A stretch of DNA of 64,000 bases from Ochotona curzoniae (lineage: Eukaryota; Chordata; Mammalia; Lagomorpha; Ochotonidae), in assembly GCF_017591425.1 (NCBI RefSeq), contig NW_024466459.1, positions 8,122,001 to 8,186,000 on the forward strand, in the 5' to 3' direction. The position numbers were made by a program, and so were the translations under genes. The notes below the pieces were generated by a model that made no database searches, had not been told where the DNA came from, and saw only the letters and a list, made by a program, of their open reading frames with translations. Below, piece after piece: positions 1-10,876 of the stretch; the stretch's first letter is position 1; each line of letters opens with the position of its first letter.

Positions 1-1230
1 GGTCCCTCCTCCCCTGTCTCTGTCACAGAGGAGAGTCCCAAGCCCGAGGTTCCCCAGCTGGCCCATGGCAGCAGCGTCAGGATCCAAGCAGAACAGCACA
101 CATCCCAGCACCTGGCAGGCAAGCACTTTCTCGGGCACCAGATGCACAGGTGACAGCCTGGGCTTACAAAGCCAGAGGGGCCAAGGAGACACCTTGGGAT
201 GAAATTCAGGAGGAAGCTACTGGCAGGCAGGGCAGGAGGGACCACAGCTGGGAAGGCCTCCTGGAGCACCTGTTCAAGCCAGCTGGGTGACCCAGATGGT
301 GGGAGGAAGAAGAGGTACAGCAAGAAATACTGCCCCAACTTCTCCTTCCTCCTTGCCCTTGCAGCCCCTGCCAGGCCTCATGGGTCAGTCCCTGGGACGC
401 TGGGCAGACAGGGGATACACCCAACAGGGTCTGAGAACCAGCAGGCCACTGCCTGCCCCCTCCCTTCCTCTGGCCTCACAGGAAGCTCAGCTAGAGGCAG
501 CTGGAGAGCAAGGCAGGAGTAGAGGCAGGCGCCCTGGGGCTAGCCCAGCAAAAGAGCCAGAGGAGCCAGCCCAGGGGGGACTGACAAGAAGAGAGGAGCT
601 GGGTGGTGAGGGGTAGTAGGCTCTCCCACCCTGTGGCCCTGCCTCCCCCCGCCCTGCAGGGATCTGGTCAATTGCCAGCCCCCAGCAGCCACAGCGCCTG
701 CCACTGCTGGCAGCTTCCACACCACCACTGCACAGCTGCTGCTGCCAGCGCCCAAAATAATAACCAGGACAGCCAGACATGGAGGAGACCCTCTGGACGT
801 TCAGACAGCCACCCCTTCCCGCAAGAACCCATTTGTCTGTGGGCACTTAGAAGATGAGATGACCAAACCCTCCATACTCACCCCTGTGGCTCTGGGACCA
901 GCACACAACCAGATGCAGCTGCTAATGTCCAGTGAGAGATGCCACAGCATTGCCCTTGCAATGCTGGCAAGGGGTCCACCACAATCAGGGAAGGAAACCA
1001 CGCAGCACCACGAGAGCACACAGCCAGGGTGCTGCTGGCACTGCAGTGGAGTGCAAGAGATTTCCCCAAGACCTGAGAGGCAACAATCACCCACGACAGG
1101 TGGCCCAAGCACCACCCTGGCAAAGCAGGCACTTAGGAAGCACGTCCGTCTGCCTGACACACCATGCTTTCTTTGGTGTCTTGGAGAACCCTTGTATGAG
1201 CTCTGTGTGATTCTAACAGGGGGCAGTTGT
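1..1230. other. Unique GC-rich intergenic DNA, no gene seen
   Basis: Moderately GC-rich single-copy sequence. Open frames of 70-130 codons occur in several overlapping frames on both strands, as expected from GC-rich DNA with few stops; none has a recognisable domain or splice context. No interspersed repeat recognised. Confidence 0.5.
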
Positions 1231-1233
1231 CAC

Positions 1234-1259
1234 CACATGACATCACACGTGATCATGTG
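1234..1259. promoter_or_regulatory. Nested palindromic E-box cluster
   Basis: Three E-boxes lie within 26 bases: CACATG at 1234-1239, CACGTG at 1246-1251 and CATGTG at 1254-1259. The outer 7-bp arms CACATGA and TCATGTG are exact inverted repeats, and the inner ATCAC/GTGAT arms form a second dyad. The pattern suits bHLH-ZIP factors of the USF or MITF/TFE class; binding is an inference. Confidence 0.35.
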
Positions 1260-1524
1260 ATGGGACTGTCCCAGCGTTGCCCTCCTCTTGTCAGAGTGGC
1301 AGGTGCAGAAGTAGCCATGTGATGCAGGCTGGTCCATCAGAATCTCGTGTGGGAGAGAGCTTGGGGCCTTGCCAGGAAAAGAATACATAGGGACATTTGT
1401 GAGTGGACATGACAGGCAAGAGAGTCTCTGTGTTTCGGGGTGCGTAGGGTACATGGGGATTGTTCTCCACTCAATTTTGCTGTGAACCTAAAACTCTAAA
1501 AATTAAAGTCTTTTTTAAAAGATT

Positions 1525-1840
1525 TGAGTCACACGTTGTGGCGTAGCGCACACGAAGCTGCCACCTGCAGTGTTGGCTTTGCATTTGGGTGTCCTGGATG
1601 CTCTGCTTGCAAACCAGCTCCCTCCAAATGCATCTGGGAAAAGCAGCAGAAAACAACCCCAAAAGGTGGGCCCCTAGCCCTAGGTGGCAGGGCTAGAGGA
1701 AGCTGTTGGCTACTGGCTTGGACCTGGCTTGGACCCTGCCCAGCCCTGGCTCTTGTGGCCATTTGGGGAGTGAACCAGCAGATGGAAGTGCTCTCTCTGT
1801 AACTCTGCCTTTCAAATGAACAAAATATGCATTTTAAAAA
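1525..1840 (+). mobile_element. C-SINE, older subfamily
   Basis: Recognised by the decayed head 'GTTGTGGCGTAGCGCA', the central 'CTGGGAAAAGCAGCAG', the conserved block 'GGCCATTTGGGGAGTGAACC' and a tail 'CTCTGCCTTTCAAATGAACA'. Heavily diverged, so an old insertion. Confidence 0.8.
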
Positions 1841-1850
1841 AATTAAAAGG

Positions 1851-2180
1851 TCAGGCTTGGCTTAATGGGTCAATGGCTAAATCCTCACCTTGCACGTGTC
1901 AGGAGCCCATATAGGCACCAGTTCATGTCCTGACTGCTGCACTTCCCATCCAGCTCTCTGTGAGTAGGGAAAGCATGGAGGATGACCCAAAGCCTTGGGA
2001 CCCTACACCCACATGGGAGACCCAAAGGAGGCTCATGGCTCCTGGCCTCAGTTCAGCTCAGCTGCTGCCATTGTGGCCATTTGGGGAATGAACCAGGGGG
2101 CAGCAGATCTTTCTGTCTCTCCTCTCTGTAAATCTGACTTTCAAACAAAAATAAAACAAATCTTTAAAAAAAAAAAATTA
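1851..2180 (+). mobile_element. C-SINE, young subfamily, near full length
   Basis: Has the young-type head ('AATGGCTAAATCCTCACCTTGC'-like), 'CCCAAAGCCTTGGGACCCTA', 'CATTTGGGGAATGAACCAG' and an A-rich tail. The sequences just before and just after the element both read close to AAAAAAATTAAA, a probable target-site duplication merged with the poly(A) tail. Confidence 0.85.
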
Positions 2181-2196
2181 AAGATCGAGGTTTTTA

Positions 2197-2257
2197 GGAT
2201 GTGAGGGCGATCTGGCTGCGACATCTGTCACCCCATTGATCGCCAGGGTTGATTCGG
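2197..2257 (+). pseudogene. 7SK snRNA 5' fragment (retropseudogene)
   Basis: The 61 bases starting GGATGTGAGGGCGATCTGGC and running through GATCGCCAGGG to GATTCGG match the first 61 nucleotides of mammalian 7SK RNA, recalled from memory, with no mismatch that I can see. They start at the RNA's first nucleotide. After base 2257 the match stops abruptly, so all downstream 7SK stem-loops are missing and it cannot act as 7SK. No upstream PSE or TATA arrangement typical of the 7SK gene is present; upstream is a C-SINE tail. Best read as a truncated L1-mobilised copy. Confidence 0.8.
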
Positions 2258-2318
2258 TTATAGTCGCGGCAGATGAGTCAAGCAGTCGGACCCCTGCTGA
2301 GCTGACCTAGTTTTAGAT
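2258..2318. other. Unassigned segment joined to the 7SK fragment
   Basis: About 60 bases (TTATAGTCGCGGCAGATGAG onward) follow the 7SK fragment directly and match no 7SK region or repeat I know. They may be the 3' half of a chimeric retrotranscript or old flanking DNA. Confidence 0.3.
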
Positions 2319-2321
2319 GCA

Positions 2322-2546
2322 AATACACACAAAGCTGTCCCATCTGCTGGTTCACATTCTTTAAATGTCTGCAGCAGCCAGGCGTGAGCCAGGTGAACGC
2401 CAGATCAGGAACTCCTTCCACATCTCTTACAAGGCAACACCTGCTGCCTCCCGGGGTCCACACTAGCAGGAAGCTGGAACTGGGAGCAGAGCTGGGACTG
2501 GACCGCAGGCACTCTGATGGCAGATGCAGGCATTTACTGCCACGAT
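2322..2546 (-). mobile_element. C-SINE, older subfamily, reverse orientation
   Basis: Reads 'CCCATCTGCTGGTTCACATT', then 'TGCAGCAGCCAGGCGTGAGC' and 'GGAGCAGAGCTGGGACTGGA', which are reverse-complement C-SINE blocks. The A-rich tail (left end) is missing. Confidence 0.7.
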
Positions 2547-3180
2547 GCCCTTGCTTGTTGAAACAGCCTCATCACATGCAAGCTTACAAGGGCAGCTCTT
2601 CCTGTCTGGCCATCGAGCAGGCGCCCTGTCCTGCCCAGCCCCACACATGCATGCTGGCAGTGCCCAGAGTGCCCAGCACAGATCTCCTGCCACCTACATT
2701 CCCTCTGGCTCAGGCTCCAGATGGAGCTGTGAGTTCTGTTCACACCCAGGCATTTGCAACCTCTGGCTGGACCCCCAGATGTTGGCACAGATGGGCACAC
2801 ACACACATACGTGATCTACTGCTCAGGCTCAGTCAAGGACACACACACACACACACACACGTATGCTCTGGTCCTTTCCAGACCCAACCACTCATCATCT
2901 AACCGCCCTTTCCCCAGACAGAGCCCCCTGCTCAAACAGGACACCACCTGTCCCTCCTGCCGCCGAGCAGCTCCAGCGGCCTTTGTGGCCTAGATGATGG
3001 TCAGGCAGGTGTGGGAGCCCCCAGGCTGCGCTGACCCCATCCTTCACCCCTGTTCCCATATCCTAACCCAGCGTCCCCTCCTCCCACCCCGGCCCCCCCA
3101 CCATGGCCCCCAGGGCAGCACTGATTGGCCTCCCAGCCCAGCAGCAGCCGGAAGATGTGCCCCAGCTGGAGGAGAGCTCT
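2547..3180. repeat. Unique DNA with two short CA runs
   Basis: Contains a short CA run near 2798-2811 and (AC)11 at 2839-2860. The rest is unique sequence with no gene evidence. Confidence 0.6.
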
Positions 3181-3265
3181 CGTAATTTATGGAGTGTCTG
3201 ATTTTTAATCAGTTTTTTGTTCCTGTGCTGTAATTGTCCTAATTAGATATACATATTTTGATGAA
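3180..3265. promoter_or_regulatory. TAAT-rich candidate enhancer block
   Basis: An AT-rich island in GC-rich surroundings with four homeodomain-type cores in about 65 bases: TAATTT at 3183, TTAATC near 3205, TAATTG at 3231 and TAATTA at 3240-3245. Not a recognisable repeat. Regulatory role is inferred from motif density only. Confidence 0.35.
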
Positions 3266-3310
3266 GGTTTTTCCAAAATAAAAAAAAAAAAAAACCTGTA
3301 ATCGAAGCTT

Positions 3311-4027
3311 GCCTGATGTTCTTTACGCTTTCCACCATGGTAGGGTCTGGACGCTGAGCCCGGGGCTCCAGTGCCTTCATGGGCTGCTCCGAGCCAGAGG
3401 GCAGGAGGGCAGATCTTGCAGTATACAGCAGCATCCTGGGCCCCCTCACCTCCCGTGCCTCATCGGGGTCAGGGCTCCTGGGCTCCCAGGCTGGGGGTGC
3501 CTCTACTCCCACAGGCTCTCCCTCCCACCACAAAGATTCCAGGCCACCCCTATTTTGCATACCTGCACCCTCAGCCTCACCTACAGAAGAACACCTTCAG
3601 GCTTGTGCTCCCATCAGTTCTCTTACTCGGAAACCCTGGTGGGGGTGGGGGCTGCCTTCTTGCGGGGAGGAGGAGGTGGTTGGGGAGCCACAGCCCTCCA
3701 GCAGTCCCTGGACCCAAACAGCTGACCTCACTGTTACATTCTTCCAGCATCAAGCTGCACCTGACCAGAAGAGCTCATGATGCAAACTCCCTCCTGCTGA
3801 GCACACAGCAAAGTCTGATGTCCCAGCTTCATGAATGTCTGCAGGGCCTGGCAGCCCAGTTCCAGGGGGTCAGGGTGCTGGCCAGATGCCAGTATTTAAC
3901 CTGCAAGGGCCTGAGACAAGAGCTGATGGTAGGGTCTTACACCCCCCAGGAAGATCCCCGCAGCTGAAAAACCAGCCCTGGAACCCTGGTGGATTCCTAA
4001 CCAGAACAAAGACCAGACATACAGGTG

Positions 4028-4028
<1 letters not shown>
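3311..4028. other. Unique intergenic DNA
   Basis: GC-rich sequence with several long but overlapping open frames (up to 198 codons at 3371-3967) whose translations are low-complexity and rich in P, S, H and G. No splice sites or family resemblance support a gene. Confidence 0.45.

Positions 4029-4070
<42 letters not shown>
4029..4070. repeat. (AC)21 microsatellite
   Basis: Uninterrupted AC dinucleotide run of 42 bases; likely polymorphic. Confidence 0.97.
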
Positions 4071-4072
<2 letters not shown>

Positions 4073-4782
4073 CATAGCCAGGGGGCATCCTCCCTAAAGC
4101 CACATAGTGCTGCTTGCATTTTGCAGTGGAGCCACAAGTCAAACAAGTCAAAGTCAGCCTCTTGTCTTCACAAGGTTAGCAGACCTGGCAGATTTCGTCA
4201 TAATCAAGAAAAGCTGAGGAAGACACCCTTCTTTAGCATGCTGTGGTTTCTGCAAACCACAGTGCAGCTTTAGTTCCTGCCAGGAGGGGGCACTAGAGGA
4301 GGCTGGGAGGTGGGCTGTGCAGGACTGGCTCCTCCCTCCTTGTCCTGGGGATACACCCACTCACGGTGGAGCTGCAGGTTCCAGTTTGCTTTCTTCCTTC
4401 CCAGCTGCAGACAGCCCAGCCACAGCTGGTGCTCCCTGGGCCTCCCAAACTTCTGCCCCTCAAGGGTCCCTACCTCTTTGCTCACTCCCTCAGCTTTGTG
4501 AACACTGGGTCAATCCCCACCCCTGGGCCCTCACTACGCTCATGTTAGCCAAATACATCCATTTAACTCTCTGCCCAAGTACTAGGTGTGGCTTCTAAAT
4601 TCCTACTGTACCATGCCCTGTGTAGTGCCCAGCTTCAAACAGGGAGTAGGGGGAGGGGAGGAGTATGTCAAGGGGTACAGCAGCTACCTCTGCACTGAGA
4701 GGTGTAGCTAGCTCACCCACAAAAACAGCACCAGTCCTACCCACTCCTCTAACACATCCCAGCTGAAAGGATGAAGGAGTCG
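4071..4782. other. Unique intergenic DNA
   Basis: Apart from the possible CTCF motif near 4280, nothing recognisable as gene or repeat. Confidence 0.4.
4280..4296 (+). promoter_or_regulatory. Candidate CTCF site
   Basis: CCAGGAGGGGGCACTAG closely matches the CTCF core (CCASYAGRKGGCR). Single-motif evidence only. Confidence 0.35.
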
Positions 4783-4976
4783 GTGGATGGATAGGTGGAT
4801 GGATGGGTGGGTGGGTAGATGGGTAGGTGGGTAGATGGGTGGGTGGATGGGTGGGTGGATGGATGGATGTGTGGATGGATGCTTGGATGAGTGGATGGAT
4901 GGGTGGGTGAATGGATGAGTGGGTGGATGGATGGGTGGGTGGATGGATGGGTGAATGGATTAATTAATGGATAAGA
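4783..4976. repeat. TGGA/TGGG compound tetranucleotide array
   Basis: About 190 bases of alternating GGAT and GGGT tetranucleotides with occasional TAGA, GAAT and GAGT variants, ending in TTAATTAATGG. An imperfect array of 40 to 50 units. Confidence 0.95.
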
Positions 4977-5599
4977 AAGTAGCCAGCAAGGGAGCCCATC
5001 TTTCACAGAGCTTAGCATTGTACAGCCAGAATAAAACCACCAGCAAATCCAGTTTCACAAAGTGAGAAATCCAAAGTGGAAAGGAGGGCAGGTGAGGTCA
5101 AGAGCAAACAGGAACTGTGCCTGCTGCATGTGCTAATCAGGATAAGTAGCGCTGGCCAGTGGCTCAGACTGGCAGGGACTTGGTGCAGCAAAGGATTGTT
5201 TCTCACCCGCTCTTACACATGGCTCCTCGGCCAGTTCTGAGAGATGGTCCCCCAAGTGGTGACTCCAGAGCCCAAGCTCTGTTGTCCCAATGACACAACA
5301 CCCTGAAAGGTCCCTGATGGGGCGCCACACCCAGCAGGAGGGGGAGGGAAGAGGGAGAACACAGAGGAGCCAGAATCTGAGGCTGGGCCCCTAGAGACCT
5401 GTCGTGTCCACTTGGATCCGATTGGTTGTCACTGAGCAGGGATCTCCCAGCACAGATTCCCCAGCATAGCAGGGGGTCAGTGGTCACTTGTGTCACCATG
5501 GGCATGGCACTGAATGCACCAGTTATATGGCAGACCCTAGCCTTGCTTACAGCGAACCATACACTGAAGGAGCAAGCGGACACACGTTGGGCGTGTCAC
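4977..5599. other. Unique intergenic DNA
   Basis: No repeat or gene recognised. Short open frames on both strands overlap each other and lack coding character. Confidence 0.4.
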
Positions 5600-5817
5600 A
5601 GAGAATACACACTGTTAGAGCCCCAGCTGCTGCTCCACTTCCCATCCAGCTCCCTGCTGATGCACCAAGTGCCCAGGCTGCTGTACTCATGGGAGAGACC
5701 CAAATGTGGAGTTCAGGCCTCCTGCCTCATGTCGGCCTTGCCCTGACTGCTGTGGTCATTGGTGGTGATCCAGCAGATGGCAGATCTTTCCAACGCTCCC
5801 TTCCAAATAAATAAAAT
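5600..5817 (+). mobile_element. C-SINE, older subfamily, 5' truncated
   Basis: Identified by 'CTCCACTTCCCATCCAGCTC', 'GTGGTCATTGGTGGTGATCC' (an eroded 'GCCATTTGGGGAGTGAACC') and the 3' end 'TTCCAAATAAATAAAATAGG'. The young copy beginning near 5818 abuts its tail. Confidence 0.7.
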
Positions 5818-6176
5818 AGGGCCCGACACAGTAGCCTAGCGGCTAGAGTCCTCACCTTGCACACACCAGGATCCCATATGGGTGCCAGTTATAATCCCAG
5901 GGTCCCCATTTCCCATCCTATCTCCCTGCTTGTGGCCTGGGAGAGCAGTTGAGGATGGCTCAAAGTCTTGTTACCCTGCACTTGCATGGGAGACCTGGAG
6001 GAAGCTCCTGACTCCTGGCTTCGGATTGGCTCAGTTCCGGTCATAGTGGCCGCTTGGGGAGTGAATTAGCAGACAGAAGATCTTTCCTCTCTGTCTCTCC
6101 TCCTTTCTGTATATTTGACTTTGCAATAAAAATTTTCAAATATTTTTAAATAAATAAATAAATAAAATAATAAACT
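5818..6176 (+). mobile_element. C-SINE, young subfamily, full length
   Basis: Complete from 'GGGCCCGACACAGTAGCCTA' through 'GGATCCCATATGGGTGCCAG' and 'GCCGCTTGGGGAGTGAATTA' to an AATA-rich tail with an (AAAT)n run at 6148-6170. Inserted directly after the tail of the older copy. Confidence 0.9.
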
Positions 6177-8439
6177 TATTTTTTTAACAGCCCCAAACCC
6201 TGCATCTCATCCCTAAAGACCTGATTCCTCTTGTTTTCCCAGAATCCTTTGCAGCCCCTGGGCCATGCATCCCGCACTTGCTTAAGCTGGTTGTGCCGGG
6301 CTTCCTTCACTTGCAAACAAATGAATCCTGACTAACATCTTCGCTTCCAGAGCCCTGTTCAGTCCATCCTGGCCACACATCTCTATTTTCCTGCAAGAAA
6401 GTGACTGGGGACAGGACTGGCTAGGACCCATTCCATGGCTTCTGCCCAGATTTTCCACACCACAGTCTCTGAGAACGGGACCCAGGCTCCCGAGGAGCGT
6501 ATGCACACACACATGCACGCACGGAACCAGGTGCACAGTGTGGTGTCCCCGGTGCCCTTCCCTGGCTGTAGCGCTCAGAGCTCTAGAGACCCGCGCTCTG
6601 GAGAAGCAGATGTAGAGGGCACCCATGGGAGCAAACCCAGCAAGCCAGGGCTCAGAGGCCATCCTCCTGCAGATGTGTTTTTCAAAAGTCAGGGTGTTTA
6701 CCAGGCCAAGAACACAGCCACCCAGGACATGCTGTCGGCCACACTGTGAAAGCCATCAGAGAAGGGAAGCAGGCTGATTTCCAAATGTTCCAGAGGCCAG
6801 GCCCGCAACCAAGGGCCTCCCGGTGCCAGATTGCTGCCCAAGAAGAGGAAGAACTTTCCAGCAATTAGGGCTGCCCCGTGGTGCAAGGGCGGCCCCCAGA
6901 AGGCAGTGAGCTGCCCAGCATGGCAGCGAGCGGGCAGCTGCAGCCCACCATCTGTCAGCTGCTCCTGCCAGGCCTTGTCACACTGGACAGCAGAATGGAT
7001 GAGCTGCCCTCCCCTAGCCGAGCTGCTAAGGTTCTAAAACATGGTCTGGACATCAGAGAGACCAGGTCCAGCACAGGGGTCGAATGGCCAGAGGGGAGAA
7101 ATGGATTTGCTGGAAAGGACCCAGCAAGAGGTAACACCCTCAGCCGACCTTGGTGGGCGTGGCTCTCTGACAAATCACAGCCAGGGTGGCTCTGAAGAGG
7201 AGGCATTGTCGTCTTTCTAGAACTTGGCTTCATCGCACTGCACTCTCATGACTACAAACGACCCTTCCAAAGGAAAGAGAACAAGAGTGAGCCCGCTGCT
7301 CCTGCCGGTAAGGAAGATTGCTGTAAATTAGTCACCAGCAGGGATCACTGCACCAGGAGGGGCTCAGAGGGAAATTAAGGCAAGGTGCACGCCTCAGTCT
7401 CCATCCTGCTCCCTTGGTCCCAAATGTCAGAGTGGGCACAGCATTGAGACTGCCTGCACTCCACTAGTTTCATGGCCAAGCTTCTGGAAATGTCTCTAGC
7501 GTGCTACTTTGTTTCTGCAGCAGAGAGAAGGGCAGAGCCCAGACACCCCATCAGCCACCTAGGTGGGGAGGAGGAGACACAAGGGGGAGGGCTGCTTTGG
7601 AAAGGAACCCTGACTGTAAATCAGCAGAGAGATTGCTCCTGTAAAGGAGCAGCAGAGAGAAGAAAGGCAGGATCCAGCCCAGGGACCACCCATGGATCAC
7701 TCAGAACTCTGTAATTGCCCAGGTGACAGAAACTGACCATGACTAGCTTAAGCAAGAGGTGGGAGGAGGGTGGGCCACTGGTTGTTATAGCCAGGACAGG
7801 GAGGGGCCACTCTGGGGTAGCTCACAGGATTAAAGGGATGTCTATGGGACCGAGACCCTCCCCCACCCTGAGACTGCACACATGGCAGCAAGAGCGTGCT
7901 CCCTCCCTCACCCAGCAGTCACCTCCCCTGCGCTGGGGGGGGCAGCCGGCGGCCAGAACCCACCTCTACACCCCAGCACCCTCAGGGCCACAGGTGCTGG
8001 CCGACAGCCCCCATAGATGCCCAGGAAGGGTCCTGCCCAGCTGCAGCCCCGGGCCTCAGCCCCCTCCTGTCACCTACCTCCCAGGGGATGAGGCCCCATG
8101 GTTGGCCAGGTGAAGGCAGCACAGCTCCCTCAGGTCTGAGGAGGCGTGAGTGGTGTTAGCTTCACCCTGTCCTTTAGGGTCCAGGCTTAGCCCTGGACAA
8201 TGTGGGGAAGGCATTGAGGGTTGGGGGGATGGAGGTGGGAGAAGAGGGACTTGGGGCATGCACCTCTCTCTGGGAAAACCTTGCAGATAGACTGGGGACC
8301 AGCAGGAATGCCCTGCAGACGGGCCTCACCGAGCCCTGGTCAGGACAGCCTGCCTCGGCCATGTGAGAGGGTCTGCGCTGACAGAGGACAGCTGCTCCGA
8401 CCCTCGGAGGGTTCCATGGGCAGGAAGCCAGAAGAGCCA
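6177..8439. other. Unique intergenic DNA, 2.3 kb
   Basis: No SINE, LINE or gene recognised. The open frames (for example 6435-6749, 7739-8113) overlap frames on the opposite strand and are low in complexity. Confidence 0.45.
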
Positions 8440-8660
8440 ACACACACACACACACACACACACACTCTCATACATATGATACACATTGATATTTGCACAC
8501 TGCACACACTCATGCATGTGCATTCACATGGTCTTATGTGTATGGATATTCACACACTTTCACATATGCACACTCACACTTATACATATTAATGCATTGT
8601 ACACATATTCATACATGCACACTCACTGTCCTGCTCACACTCACACACTTTCACAACACG
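8440..8660. repeat. (CA)n run and decayed CA/CAT-rich tract
   Basis: A pure CA run at 8440-8464 grades into about 200 bases of degenerate CACA, CATA and TGCACA sequence. It looks like a once longer CA microsatellite that has decayed. Confidence 0.9.
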
Positions 8661-10165
8661 CCCATTCCTCTGTCCCATGGTCTTTTGGGAAGCCCTGATC
8701 TTCACCACCCACCTGGCTCCCCGTTTACAGGGTGCACCTACAGGCTTTGCTGGCCCGGGCCTCCCAGTGGGACATGGGGCAGCCACGCTGCAGCTCCCTC
8801 GGGACTGGGAGGGTCTCAGGGTGCCCACGGCACTCACCCCAGACAGGACCAGCTGATGTCCATGCTGGGGAAGGGTCAGATCCCATCCTAGTTCTAGCCA
8901 CTCCAGGGAGTTGGGAGGAGAGAAAGACTTCGACTCTAAGCTGCTGGGCCCCAGCTGGGGCAAGACGGATGGGTAAGCTCTCCTGCCCCTGTCCTGGACT
9001 GACAAAGCTGTCAGAGCTCCCTCCCGAGGGACAGGAAACCCACTCCACCCCCACAGGCCAGGCACAGACAGCAGCAGGTTCTGCCTTCTGCCTCGGGCAG
9101 CCCTAGGCCCCCTGCACCCCCACCTGGCAGACTCCTCTTCAGGCTTGTTCCCCAGAGGCCCTTTCCCTCCTCCACTCTGTCAACCCGTTGCTTCAGTAGC
9201 CACCACCTCCAAGAAGACCTCAGACACCACAGCCTTTCAGCTGTGAGCCTCCATTGCCTTGCAGCTCTGAGCACCCTCACATCCCCTCAGCATTGCATTC
9301 TGGTTAGGTTGTATGGGTGACTGGCTCAGCCAGACACAGGCCTTCTAGTGCTCAGGCTGCGGGGAAGGGGCAGGGTCGTCTCCAGGCCAGCACACCCTCC
9401 ATGCCCAACAACAACAGGAGCCCAGGTGCCCTCGTGCTACAATGGGCACCAAAACTGTCCCCTTTGTCCCCTGGGACAACGTTAGCTCTTAGTCCTGGGG
9501 CCACTCCCACTCTGCAGACTCTAAAAGCTGACCTTTCCAAAGAGAACAGCAGCCTCCATCCCCTTCCACCAAGGCCTCTCCTGGGTCACAGAAGCACATG
9601 GCCCTGTCTGTGCAGAGAGCTCCCCAGCACACACCATTGAGTCAGCACCCTAGTCCCACTGGGACACCCCTAGAAACTTCCACCCACCCAGCTGAGCTAT
9701 CAGAAGTACTTGTAAAATGCTGCAGGTGACACCAACAAAGCAGGCATGGGGATCCTCCTCTGCTTCCCAGATGCCCCCAAACACATCTTAAGCACCCACA
9801 AGCCCAGTCTGCTTGGGACACTGTCCTTTATCCTTGCAGATGGGCATCCAGGGACCAGAGACCCTGTGGGATTCACGGGGCAGGCTAGACCAAGACATAA
9901 GAGGTCCAGCCACTTGCCCTTCAATCTCCCCAGCTACCAAGGGGTTTGCCTGTAAGCCAGTGGAGAAGGAGAGAGAAGGTGAGACATGAGACAGGCTGCC
10001 CAGTGACTCTGCCCCAGTCTGGCCTGAGCAGCAGGTGACATGAAGCAATTACAGCTGCTGGCACTGAGTGGCTATTCCTCCACAGCTCCCTGGGACCTGG
10101 CAGGCTCCCCCGAGAAGCTCTCAGCTGCCTTCACTCCATGTCCTCCAACCCTGAACATCGTGGCG

Positions 10166-10169
<4 letters not shown>
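8661..10169. other. Unique intergenic DNA, 1.5 kb
   Basis: GC-rich, no repeat recognised. Overlapping open frames of 60-158 codons on both strands near 8.6-9.3 kb show no domain or splice evidence. Confidence 0.45.

Positions 10170-10204
<35 letters not shown>
10170..10204. repeat. (CA)n microsatellite
   Basis: Nearly pure CA run of about 35 bases following GGCGCACG. Confidence 0.95.
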
Positions 10205-10206
<2 letters not shown>

Positions 10207-10689
10207 TACTGGCCGCCTGCCGGCTGGGAAGGCCAACATGGGGGCTGGATCTGAGTCTTTACTATTTCTCAGAAGACCAAGTTCTTGGCTAAACCAGCAG
10301 CCCGAGGGCCCCTGTGTGCATTCCAGATTGCCAGCACCTCTCATACGTTGAGCTGGTGACAGGATGACTTGGAAATGCTTCTGCCCCTGCCCCACAGAGC
10401 AGTCCCCAACACGGAGCACAGAAAGGTGTGCTGGGCAGCCAGCCTCCTGGAGAGTGAATGAATGCATGAACTCAAGCAGGCACTAACCTAGGAACCCTCT
10501 TCACGCCGTTCTCCCTTTTCTCTTCTCTGGAAAGTTCCATCCCCTCCCTTCTGCCCACCTGCCCAGGTGCTGCGTCCCACCTGCTCACTACACTCCCTTG
10601 TGTACTGGAGAGTGCATTCCTGTACGCCATCTGAGGGGCAGAGAGAGACTAGGGGACAGAGAGCCCTCATCCACTGCCTCCCTCCCCAG
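10205..10689. other. Unique intergenic DNA
   Basis: No gene or repeat recognised. Confidence 0.4.
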
Positions 10690-10876
10690 ATGCTTATAAC
10701 CTACCCAGGGCTGGGCTGACCGAGACTCGGAGCCAGGAACTCAAGCCAGGTCCTCATCCCCAGTGCCTCCCAGGTCACACAGGAACAGGAGCAGAGCTGG
10801 ACTCAACCCATGTATTCCAATGGGGCCTCAAGGCACCTCAGTAGGTGGCCCAATCATTAGGCTAAACCCTCCCCTC
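10690..10876 (-). mobile_element. Possible old C-SINE fragment
   Basis: Weak resemblance to the reverse C-SINE: 'CCAGGGCTGGGCTGACCGAG', 'GGAGCCAGGAACTCAA', 'GAGCAGAGCTGGACTCAACC' and 'CATTAGGCTAAACCCTCCCC' occur in the right order. Heavily decayed. Confidence 0.45.
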
